In this document: positions 18,501 through 26,448 of the stretch, piece by piece
Layout: every line of letters starts with the position of its first letter
How positions within the stretch are numbered: position 1 is the first letter of the stretch
Assembly (NCBI GenBank): GCA_026416815.1
Contig: JAOAEJ010000072.1
Span: forward strand, 62,001 to 126,000
Length of the DNA: 64,000 nt
Reading direction: 5' to 3'
From: Clostridia bacterium
GTDB taxonomy: Bacteria; Bacillota; Clostridia; Acetivibrionales; DSM-2933
Program-made: the position numbers and the translations under genes
The notes under the pieces: generated by a model
The model's database searches: none
Seen by the model: only the letters and a program-made list of their open reading frames with translations
Told to the model about the DNA's origin: nothing

Positions 18501-19271
18501 AGAGTTTTGGGCAGGGGAGTAGATGATGCGATACTTGGCGGCCTAAGGAAATTTTGTACCGAGAATGGCATACAAATGCTGGAGGCAGACTTCTATCCGA
18601 CTGAAAAAAATATGCCTTTTATCAAGTTTATCGAAAGAACAGGATGGAACAAGGTGGAGGAAACCGATAGGTACATAAAATATCACTTAAGTATTGAGGC
18701 TATACCATCCGCCATAGACTACATAGAATGCCATTACAATTCCAGGATTGAAGGGCAGGATAAGGGCTTAACAGAAGAAAAGCAAATTCCTGTGCTCCAA
18801 CACACAGCTACTAACCAAAAGGTTGAGAATGGGCATGTAGATAAGGAGAACACATGGGAAGTAAAGCTAGTTAATGAGGAAGGCCTCATACATAGAAGTT
18901 ATTTATTGCCGCTGCAAAACAGTAGGGGACAGCTGTTGTTAAAGCTGCCTGTAAATGAGGGGACAGGCGGAAATGTTTCAAGGGCGGAGTACTTAGCACC
19001 AAGAAATGACATAGAAGAAAAACTTGTTGAGATATGGCAAAGGATATTAGGAATAGAAAGAATAGGGGTTAATGATAACTTCTTTGCCCTAGGGGGTCAG
19101 TCTTTGCTGGCAATCACCTTAATATCAGAGGCTGCGAGAGTATTACACAAGGATATAACTTTGCAAGACCTTTTTGAAAACCCTACAGTTGCACAATTGG
19201 CGGAAAATCTCAATGTAGATACCCAGGATGATACAGAATTCGGTGATGATTACGAAGAGGGATTATTGTAA
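15516..19271 (+). CDS. NRPS-like module: docking - C - FkbH - ACP
   Basis: 1251 aa. Residues 1-57 look like a TubC-type beta-hairpin docking domain (LRKLGVKLWLEEGELRFQAPKG). The condensation domain (about 75-520) has His209-His210 and Asp214, in the form HHIICDA with Ala for the usual Gly. In place of an adenylation domain lies a full FkbH-like unit: its N-terminal SGNH-like half (about 540-720, FAPYNQVFQELL) and its HAD half with DCDNT at 731-735, CSKN, and FIDDN, ending near 1075. FkbH proteins dephosphorylate 1,3-bisphosphoglycerate and load a glyceryl group on a carrier protein. An ACP with Ser1196 follows. The C domain would then join the upstream acyl chain to the glyceryl oxygen, giving an ester (inference); a comparable C-FkbH arrangement is known, as I recall, from vioprolide biosynthesis. 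The acidic C-terminus (DDYEEGLL) may dock with the next protein. AAAGGAGG precedes the ATG. Confidence 0.9.
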   Translation: MSAVTFLSQLRKLGVKLWLEEGELRFQAPKGVMTKEIIAELSQRKNEIISFLRQVSMGAKVSQDPIIPISREAGSGLPLSYSQQSMWFYDQLIKGNPAFNISSAVKIVGHLDIAAIKKSLNKLLIRHESLRTTFKNVDGVPMQIISNPAEVELPEINLSHLAEEKLDIALKKLLREESRKSFNLERGPLFRFCLYITGENEYVLSMTIHHIICDAWSNGIFIGELFKLYGADVEGRTIDLPQLSVQFADYSAWERNRLKGDLLEEMVGYWRKQLANPTTLHLPIDRPHSKNQSYEGGMEQIHIPGELSEKLKAFCLREGTTLFMVVLAALQTLLYRYSGQEDIFTGTVVANRNRKEIENVTGFFMNTLVLRSNFEGNPSFLEVLRQVKQTTLDAYTYQELPFDKLLEELKPERQGNRTPLFQVMFILQSAPKADFKLPGAELQQIDFDAGLSPFELRLQLTEMEDGLKGAFDYSLALFDPDTIRRMSANLISILEIIVQEPDKRVAELPCIDEAEMRELEEKRRRNNKIQEVLKLAVAATFTSEPIQPYISWWCRQFGIETEVHFAPYNQVFQELLDEKSLISSNKGANILLVRFEDWIRDDRSSEDEQIRKIDSSFNDLVSMLKSKIKKIPYFIGVFPVSTHLQISDGVREYIEKKNEDWKNVLEGMGNVYAIDFRELANLYNIYEEFDSLKDREGHMPFTDEYYAALGTAAARKICAWQKQHFKVIVLDCDNTLWKGVCGEDGAQGVKIEGPYRELQEFILERNKEGMLLALCSKNIEADVWEVFEKNSAMVLKKEHFIGHRINWEPKSANIKELAKELNLGLDSFIFIDDNVAECAEVMANSPEVLTLQLPNDESQVSAYLGHVWAFDKLKVTEEDAMRTKMYMAEKMRQSAQESGPSLESFIKGLGLKMSMNLVEDDQFARVAQLTQRTNQFNLSTIRRTEEDIKELVGMPGTKCYAVEVSDRFGDYGLVGVVITKQVPNKLIIDTFLLSCRVLGRGVDDAILGGLRKFCTENGIQMLEADFYPTEKNMPFIKFIERTGWNKVEETDRYIKYHLSIEAIPSAIDYIECHYNSRIEGQDKGLTEEKQIPVLQHTATNQKVENGHVDKENTWEVKLVNEEGLIHRSYLLPLQNSRGQLLLKLPVNEGTGGNVSRAEYLAPRNDIEEKLVEIWQRILGIERIGVNDNFFALGGQSLLAITLISEAARVLHKDITLQDLFENPTVAQLAENLNVDTQDDTEFGDDYEEGLL

Positions 19272-19315
19272 AGATATAACCACGATATAAAAATATTGCA
19301 GGGGGTTAGAGCACA

Positions 19316-22300
19316 ATGGTGGAAAAGACCACAAACGGAGATCATAATCATTCGATAGCTGATTTGGTTTCTGATATTGAAAGTAAAAAAATAAAGCTGT
19401 GGGTTGACGGTGAATTTTTGCGCTACAAAGCTCCCAAGGGAGTTGTCACCAAGGAAATACTACAATGCATCGGGGATAGGAAAGAAGAGATTATCAAATA
19501 TTTGAGTGCAGAGTCTTCCGCAGGAATTTTTTATGAGCCGATTCAACGGGTAGATGAGAAAGAATTCTATCCTATGTCAACAGCACAAAAAAGAATGTTT
19601 ATTTTAAACCAAATGGACAATGAAAGCACTGCATATAACCAGACTCAAGTATTGAAAGTAACAGGAGCAGTAGATAAAGAACGGGTTGAATGGGTAATAA
19701 ACCATATCATTGAAAGACATGAAATATTAAGATCATCTTTTGAAATGATTGATGGTGAGCCTGCCCAAATAGTAAATAAGTCGGTAAACTTTAAAATAGA
19801 TTTCATTGAATGTGAAGAGGCTCAGGTTGAAAATGAGATAAAGAGGTTTATAAGACCTTTTGATTTAAGCAAAGCCCCCCTCATACGGGTAACATTGGTA
19901 AAGGTATCGGATAACAATCATATAGTACTCTTTGATATGGACCACTTAATATCCGATGGCATATCCATGGCAATATTGATACGTGAAATTTCGGAATTGT
20001 ATGAAGGCCGGGAATTAAGCCCATTAAAAATACAGTATAAAGATTTCTCATACTGGCAGAAGCAAATGCTAAACACTGGTATAGTTAAAAAACAGGAAGA
20101 ATACTGGTTAAATGTATTTTCTGGGTCAATACCTGCAATCAGTATGCCTACCGATTATCCCCGCCCACCCGTAAGGAGCTTTGAAGGGGATCGGATAAAC
20201 GTTGTATTGGATGAAGAATTTACTGTAAGATTAAAATCCCTGGCCGACAAAATGGGAGCTACAACATATATGGTATTGCTGGCAGCCTATAATATAATGC
20301 TTCATAAGTATACAGGCCAGGAGGATATAGTTGTTGGGACACCCGTAGGGGGAAGAAGGCATTCCGATTTGCACAGCTTGATAGGGATGTTTGTAAATAC
20401 GATTGCTATGAGAAACTTCCCAGAAGGCAGCAAGACCTTTGAGGAATTCGTGCAGGAAGTGAAAAAAAGCACGTTAAAAGCCTTTGATAATCAGGATTAT
20501 CAATTTGAGGAACTGGTAGATAAATTGAATATCGAAAGGGATACCAGTAGAAACCCAATATTTGACACTATGTTTGTACTACAAAACATGGGGATACCTG
20601 AGATAGAAATTAGTGGTTTAAAATTTAAGCCCTATGAATTTGCGAATAGAATGTCCAAGTTTGACATTACCCTTGAAGCGATAGAAGAAGGCAGTGGTAC
20701 TATTAGGCTCAACCTTGAGTACTGTACTAAGCTGTTTAAAGCTGAGACAGCCAAAAGAATGCTGCTGCACTACACAAATATATTAAAAGAGATGGTAATG
20801 AATCCTTATAGCAGGTTGTGCGACATCAATATGCTGTCTGATGAGGAAGAAAGGCAGATACTGCTTGAGTTCAACGATACCAAGGCTGAATACCCGGCAG
20901 AAAAGACCCTTTACCGTATGCTGGAGGAGCAGGCTGAACGGACGCCTGACAGGGTAGCAGCTGTATTTGAAGGCAGGGAGCTGACCTATGGTGAACTGAA
21001 TGCCAGAGCGAATCAACTTGCAAGAAAGCTTAGGAATATGGGAGTGAGAGCCGACAGCATAGTGGCGGTAATAGTTAAGCGTTCTTTGGAGATGACGATA
21101 GGGATAATGGCTATTCTCAAGGCTGGAGGCGCATACCTCCCTATAGACCCCGATTATCCCGAAGATAGGATAGGGTATATGCTGGAGGACAGCGGAGCTC
21201 GTGTACTTCTTACACAGACCCGTTATATATCAAACTTTGAAGCCAATGAAAGTGGGGCTATAGTAGTAGACCTTGATGACAGCAGCCTATATACAGGTAA
21301 TGACAGCAATCTGGAGCCTATAAACGATTCCAGAAATCTTGCTTATGTAATATATACATCTGGTTCTACAGGAAAGCCTAAAGGTGCTATGATTGAGCAC
21401 TATTCGGTAATTAATAGGATAAACTGGATGCAGAAAATGTATCCTATTGGAGCAAACGACGTTATACTGCAAAAAACACCTTTTACCTTTGACGTATCGG
21501 TATGGGAGTTGTTCTGGTGGTCGTTTGTGGGTGCTAAGGTTTGCTTCCTCGTACCGGGAGGAGAAAAGGATCCTAAAACAATAGTAAGGGCTATTGAAAG
21601 TAACAACATAACTACGATGCACTTTGTACCCTCAATGCTTAATGTATTCTTGGAATACCTGGAAGGGGACAGCACTGATATTGATAGGCTTTCTGGCCTC
21701 AGACAAGTATTTGCAAGTGGAGAGGCACTGAATTTGCAGCAGGTGGAGAGGTTTAACAGCCTACTGTATGGAAAATATGGGACAAAGCTGCACAATCTGT
21801 ACGGACCTACTGAGGCAACGGTAGATGTATCCTACTTTGATTGTTCTACAGGGGAAAAGCTTGAAGTGGTACCTATAGGCAAGCCTATAGATAATATACA
21901 GCTTTATGTAGTAAATAAATACAATAAGCTGCAGCCGATAGGAATAGCCGGAGAACTTTGTATAGCCGGTGATGGGTTGGCAAGAGGGTATCTCAACAGA
22001 CCGGAACTTACAGCTGAAAAGTTTGTGCCCAACCCGTTTACTTACGGTCAAAGAATGTACCGGACAGGAGACCTTGTAAGGTGGATGCCCGACGGCAATA
22101 TAGAATACCTTGGAAGGATAGACCATCAGGTAAAAATAAGAGGTTATAGAATAGAGCTTGGCGAGATAGAGGCAGAAATTCTGAAGTACAATGCTGTAAG
22201 GGAGACAGTGGTGGTTGCAAGACAGGCTTCAGACGGCAGCAAGTACCTGTGCGCTTATCTGGTAACTGATGAAGAAATAACTTCGGGTGAATTAAGAGAG

Positions 22301-25300
22301 CATTTGTTGAAAACACTGCCTGATTACATGGTACCGGCCCATTATGTTAAGCTGAGTAAAATGCCGCTATCGGCTAACGGAAAGGTAGATAGGAAGTCTC
22401 TACCCGAGCCGGATATGGGACTTGACACCGGGAAAGAATATGTGCCTCCTACAAATATATTAGAGGAAAAGCTCGTAAAGATATGGCAGGATATACTGGG
22501 GATTGAAAAGGTTGGCATAAACCATGATTTCTTTGAACTGGGTGGCCACTCGTTAAAAGCTACTACTCTTGTATCAAGGATGCACAAGGAGTTTAATGTA
22601 ACAGTACCATTAAAGGAAATATTCAGGCTGAATACAGTCAAAAGTCTTGCTGAATACCTTAAGGTAGCGAGCAGAAAAGAATACAGTTCTATAAAACTTG
22701 TAGAGGAAAAGGAATATTACCCGCTTTCAGCAGCACAGAGAAGGCTGTATATACTAAGTCAGTTAGAAGGCTTCAGTACAAGCTATAATCTCCCTGCGGT
22801 AATGCAGGTAGAAGGGGTGCTGGACACAGAGCGTCTTAACAAGGCTGTCAAAACCTTGATTGCAAGGCATGAAACATTAAGAACCAGTTTTGAAACAATA
22901 GACGGCATTCCTGTACAGAAGGTACACCAAAATGTAGATTTTGGAATAGACCTCGTGGAAGGCCAGGATGTAGAAAAAGCGGTAAGCAATTTTGTAAGGC
23001 CTTTTAAACTCAATAAAGCTCCTCTTTTGAGAGTAGGACTTGTAAAGCAGGCTCAAGACAAGCACATAATGGTGTTTGATATTCACCACATAGTTTCCGA
23101 TGGAATTTCGTTAGTGGTGTTAATAAATGAACTTGTTAAGCTTTATCAGGGTGGGCAGCCGACTGAACTGAAAATACAATACAAGGATTTTACTGCATGG
23201 CAGAATGACTTCTTCAAAAGCGAAGAAGTTAAAAAGCAGGAGAAATATTGGACCGAGAGATTTAAAGATGAAATCCCTGTACTCAATTTGCCCACCGACT
23301 ATCCAAGACCGGTAATGCAGAGTTATGAGGGAAGCAGGATAAATGCCAGCCTTGACCGGGAACTGGTTGAAGGACTAAAGAAAATTGCCTCAGAAACAGG
23401 AACAACCCTTTATATGGTTCTTCTGGGAACTTATAACACACTGCTTGCAAAATATACGGGGCAGGAGGATATAGTAGTAGGCACACCTGTAATGGGAAGA
23501 TCCCATGTAGACTTGGAAGGTCTAATAGGAATGTTTGTAAATACTCTGGCAATGAGGAATCAACCCAAGGGGGAAAAGACCTTTACCGAGTTTTTGAAGG
23601 AGATTAAAGAAAGTTCTCTTGAAGCCTTTGAAAACCAAGACTATCAGTTTGAGGAACTGGTTGAAAAGCTCAATATACCTAGGGATATGAGCAGAAATCC
23701 TTTATTTGATACTATGTTTGCATTGCAAAACATGGGGATACCTGAAGTAGAAATAAGCGGTTTAAAATTCAAGCCTTATGAGTTTGTAAATAAAGTTTCC
23801 AAATTTGATATAAGCCTTGAGGCATTAGAAGAAAGCAGCGGTACAGTAAGGTTGGAGCTTGAATACTGTACAAAGCTGTTTAAGGCTGAAACAGCCCAAA
23901 GAATGCTGGTTCACTACACAAATATATTAAAAGGGCTGGTAATGAATCCTGATAGCAGATTGTGCAACCTCAATATGCTGTCTGATGAGGAAGAAAGGCA
24001 GATACTGCTTGAGTTCAACGATACTAAGGCTGAATACCCGGCAGAAAAGACCCTTTACCGTATGCTGGAGGAGCAGGCTGAACGGACGCCTGACAGGGTA
24101 GCAGCTGTATTTGAAGGCAGGGAGCTGACCTATGGTGAGCTGAATGCCAGAGCAAATCAACTTGCAAGAAAGATCCGGGATATGGGAGTGACATCCGATA
24201 GCATAGTGGCGGCAGTAGTTAAGCGTTCTATGGAGATGACGATAGGGATAATGGCTATACTCAAGGCAGGAGGCGCATATCTCCCTATAGACCCCGATTA
24301 TCCCGAAGACAGGATAAGCTATATGCTTGAGGACAGCGGAGCTCGTGTACTGCTGACTCAAGAGCGCTATTTCTCAAGGCTTGAGACGAGTGGAAGCGGA
24401 ATAGCTGTAGTGAATCTCGAGGACAGCAGCTTATATACAGGTGATGACAGCAATCTGGAGCCAATAAACGATTCACGCAATCTCGCTTATGTAATATATA
24501 CCTCCGGTTCTACCGGAAAGCCTAAGGGTGCTATGATAGAACACTATTCGGTAATCAACAGGATAAACTGGATGCAGAAAAAGTACCCTATCGGAGGAAA
24601 CGATGTGATACTGCAAAAGACACCTTTTACTTTTGACGTATCGGTATGGGAGCTGTTCTGGTGGTTCTTTGTAGGGGCTAAGGTGTGCTTCCTTGTACCC
24701 GACGGAGAAAAAGACCCTGAGACAATTGTGAGAGCTATTGAAAATAACAATGTGACTACAATGCACTTTGTACCATCAATGCTCAATGCTTTCCTTGAAT
24801 ATATTGACGGTAAGGTTGACTTGCATAGGCTAAAGAGCTTAAGGCAGGTATTTGCAAGCGGAGAGGCTCTCAGTCTCCAACAGGCACAAAGATTTAACAA
24901 GTTGCTTTACAGCCAGTGTGGTACTACACTAAACAATCTATATGGACCTACGGAAGCCACTGTAGACGTATCCTACTTTGATTGCTCTGCAGGCGAAGAG
25001 CTTGAGCGTGTTCCAATAGGTAAGCCCATCGACAATATACAGCTATATATTGTCGATAAGTACAATAAACTTCAACCTGTAGGTGTAGCCGGAGAGTTAT
25101 GTATCGCCGGGGACGGATTGGCAAGGGGCTACTTGAACAGACCTGAACTCAATGAAGAGAAGTTTGTCCCAAATCCCTTTAAGCAGGGTAAAAAGATGTA
25201 CCGGACGGGAGACCTTGCAAGATGGCTGCCTGACGGTAATATAGAATACCTGGGCAGACTTGATTTCCAGGTCAAGATAAGAGGCTTTAGAATAGAACTG

Positions 25301-26437
25301 GGTGAGATAGAGACACAGATACTAAAGCTTGACTGGATAAAAGAAGCTGTAGTAATGGCGAGAGAAGATAAGAGCGGCAACAAATACATATGTGCCTATA
25401 TCGTAGCAGATAAAGAGCTGGTAGTTCCGGAAATAAGAGAGCATTTACTTAAGGAACTTCCTGACTATATGGTGCCGGCATACTTTGTGCAGATAGACAA
25501 CATTCCTTTATCACCAAACGGTAAGGCAGACAGAAAAGCGTTGCCTGAGCCTACAGGCAGGATAAATGCCGGTGAAGAGTATTTGTCTCCCAGAAACGAG
25601 CTGGAAGAAAAGATTCAAGATGTATGGCTCAAGGTATTAGATGCTGAAAAGATAGGTGTTAATGACAACTTCTTCAGCATAGGAGGAAACTCCATATTGC
25701 TTATTCAGGTACACTCACAGCTTGAGAAGCTGTACCCCGGGAAGCTCACAGTTACAGACCTTTTTGCATACACTACAATTTCTAAGTTGGCAGAGTATAT
25801 TGAAAAGACCGATAAAGCTGCAAAAGCTGATCTGCATGTTAAGAAACTGAAGCTGCCGGGAGAATATTTTACCTCAGGCACCATGGCTGGTGAAGCCTCG
25901 GCGATGAGCTTTAATGTTCAGGGAGCGGTGTTTGAAAGGCTTAAAAAAATATCTATGCAATTAAATATTGAAATATATGATATTTTACTGGCTCTGTACG
26001 GGTATCTTCTGGCCGATATAACAGAGTCGGATGCAGTAACGGTGCAAACAGCAGGAACAAAAGGAGATGATGTACTTTCACTGGATATAAATCTGGCGGA
26101 CATCGAAGAATACTCCGATTTGTTCCGTCAGGTAAGCAGCAGTAGGGTAAAGGCGGATATTGAAAATACCTACTCGTTAAAGGACATCATAAAAGGAGTA
26201 CCGGATAAAGGAGAGCATGAAATTTTGCCACTAATGTGCAGGAGAAATTTCCTTAATATTAAAGGCGATATAGATCAGGTATTTGATATTGTTCTTGAAC
26301 TGCACGAGTCAAAAGAAGCTGCAAGCTTCATGTGCGGTTATAATTCCGGCAGGTTCAGAACAGAAAAGGTCAAAGAATTAGTTAATACTTACATAAAGTT
26401 AATTGGGATGCTTATAAATAAATTCAATTTAGAGTAG
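19316..26437 (+). CDS. NRPS: docking - C-A(Ser)-PCP - C-A(Ser)-PCP - half C
   Basis: 2373 aa. A TubC-type docking domain (about 10-65, IKLWVDGEFLRYKAPKG) opens the protein. First C about 80-520, with D209-His210-...-Asp214 (first His of HHxxxDG replaced by Asp, catalytic second His kept); A about 545-1040; PCP Ser1079; second C with His1257-His1258; A about 1593-2088; PCP Ser2126. The selectivity residues of both A domains read D-V-W-H-F-S-L-V-D-K, a serine code, so two consecutive Ser are predicted. No epimerisation domain is present. The last 200 residues (about 2175-2373) match only the C-terminal half of a C domain, starting at an LPxxY motif and lacking HHxxxDG. The two modules share a nearly identical core stretch of DNA. 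Separated by 44 bases from the previous gene; GGGGG precedes the ATG. Confidence 0.92.
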   Translation: MVEKTTNGDHNHSIADLVSDIESKKIKLWVDGEFLRYKAPKGVVTKEILQCIGDRKEEIIKYLSAESSAGIFYEPIQRVDEKEFYPMSTAQKRMFILNQMDNESTAYNQTQVLKVTGAVDKERVEWVINHIIERHEILRSSFEMIDGEPAQIVNKSVNFKIDFIECEEAQVENEIKRFIRPFDLSKAPLIRVTLVKVSDNNHIVLFDMDHLISDGISMAILIREISELYEGRELSPLKIQYKDFSYWQKQMLNTGIVKKQEEYWLNVFSGSIPAISMPTDYPRPPVRSFEGDRINVVLDEEFTVRLKSLADKMGATTYMVLLAAYNIMLHKYTGQEDIVVGTPVGGRRHSDLHSLIGMFVNTIAMRNFPEGSKTFEEFVQEVKKSTLKAFDNQDYQFEELVDKLNIERDTSRNPIFDTMFVLQNMGIPEIEISGLKFKPYEFANRMSKFDITLEAIEEGSGTIRLNLEYCTKLFKAETAKRMLLHYTNILKEMVMNPYSRLCDINMLSDEEERQILLEFNDTKAEYPAEKTLYRMLEEQAERTPDRVAAVFEGRELTYGELNARANQLARKLRNMGVRADSIVAVIVKRSLEMTIGIMAILKAGGAYLPIDPDYPEDRIGYMLEDSGARVLLTQTRYISNFEANESGAIVVDLDDSSLYTGNDSNLEPINDSRNLAYVIYTSGSTGKPKGAMIEHYSVINRINWMQKMYPIGANDVILQKTPFTFDVSVWELFWWSFVGAKVCFLVPGGEKDPKTIVRAIESNNITTMHFVPSMLNVFLEYLEGDSTDIDRLSGLRQVFASGEALNLQQVERFNSLLYGKYGTKLHNLYGPTEATVDVSYFDCSTGEKLEVVPIGKPIDNIQLYVVNKYNKLQPIGIAGELCIAGDGLARGYLNRPELTAEKFVPNPFTYGQRMYRTGDLVRWMPDGNIEYLGRIDHQVKIRGYRIELGEIEAEILKYNAVRETVVVARQASDGSKYLCAYLVTDEEITSGELREHLLKTLPDYMVPAHYVKLSKMPLSANGKVDRKSLPEPDMGLDTGKEYVPPTNILEEKLVKIWQDILGIEKVGINHDFFELGGHSLKATTLVSRMHKEFNVTVPLKEIFRLNTVKSLAEYLKVASRKEYSSIKLVEEKEYYPLSAAQRRLYILSQLEGFSTSYNLPAVMQVEGVLDTERLNKAVKTLIARHETLRTSFETIDGIPVQKVHQNVDFGIDLVEGQDVEKAVSNFVRPFKLNKAPLLRVGLVKQAQDKHIMVFDIHHIVSDGISLVVLINELVKLYQGGQPTELKIQYKDFTAWQNDFFKSEEVKKQEKYWTERFKDEIPVLNLPTDYPRPVMQSYEGSRINASLDRELVEGLKKIASETGTTLYMVLLGTYNTLLAKYTGQEDIVVGTPVMGRSHVDLEGLIGMFVNTLAMRNQPKGEKTFTEFLKEIKESSLEAFENQDYQFEELVEKLNIPRDMSRNPLFDTMFALQNMGIPEVEISGLKFKPYEFVNKVSKFDISLEALEESSGTVRLELEYCTKLFKAETAQRMLVHYTNILKGLVMNPDSRLCNLNMLSDEEERQILLEFNDTKAEYPAEKTLYRMLEEQAERTPDRVAAVFEGRELTYGELNARANQLARKIRDMGVTSDSIVAAVVKRSMEMTIGIMAILKAGGAYLPIDPDYPEDRISYMLEDSGARVLLTQERYFSRLETSGSGIAVVNLEDSSLYTGDDSNLEPINDSRNLAYVIYTSGSTGKPKGAMIEHYSVINRINWMQKKYPIGGNDVILQKTPFTFDVSVWELFWWFFVGAKVCFLVPDGEKDPETIVRAIENNNVTTMHFVPSMLNAFLEYIDGKVDLHRLKSLRQVFASGEALSLQQAQRFNKLLYSQCGTTLNNLYGPTEATVDVSYFDCSAGEELERVPIGKPIDNIQLYIVDKYNKLQPVGVAGELCIAGDGLARGYLNRPELNEEKFVPNPFKQGKKMYRTGDLARWLPDGNIEYLGRLDFQVKIRGFRIELGEIETQILKLDWIKEAVVMAREDKSGNKYICAYIVADKELVVPEIREHLLKELPDYMVPAYFVQIDNIPLSPNGKADRKALPEPTGRINAGEEYLSPRNELEEKIQDVWLKVLDAEKIGVNDNFFSIGGNSILLIQVHSQLEKLYPGKLTVTDLFAYTTISKLAEYIEKTDKAAKADLHVKKLKLPGEYFTSGTMAGEASAMSFNVQGAVFERLKKISMQLNIEIYDILLALYGYLLADITESDAVTVQTAGTKGDDVLSLDINLADIEEYSDLFRQVSSSRVKADIENTYSLKDIIKGVPDKGEHEILPLMCRRNFLNIKGDIDQVFDIVLELHESKEAASFMCGYNSGRFRTEKVKELVNTYIKLIGMLINKFNLE
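20831..21028 (+). repeat. Near-identical NRPS module repeat, copy 1
   Basis: This 198-base stretch, from the end of the C domain into the start of the first Ser A domain, differs by about three bases from 23975-24172, located 3144 bases (1048 codons) downstream in the same frame. This is much closer than the surrounding module DNA and suggests recent duplication or gene conversion. Confidence 0.85.
23975..24172 (+). repeat. Near-identical NRPS module repeat, copy 2
   Basis: Second copy of the block at 20831-21028, at the C-A boundary of the second Ser module. The three differences I count are all silent third-position changes. It marks the spot where module exchange or collapse by recombination would be easiest, and where short-read assemblies may fail. 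Confidence 0.85.
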
Positions 26438-26448
26438 GAGGCAAACAC

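Noticed and set aside
19900-19960. First C domain of the Ser-Ser NRPS as inactive because HHxxxDG begins with Asp
   Set aside because: The second His (His210), which is the catalytic one, and Asp214 are kept; many working C domains vary at the first position.
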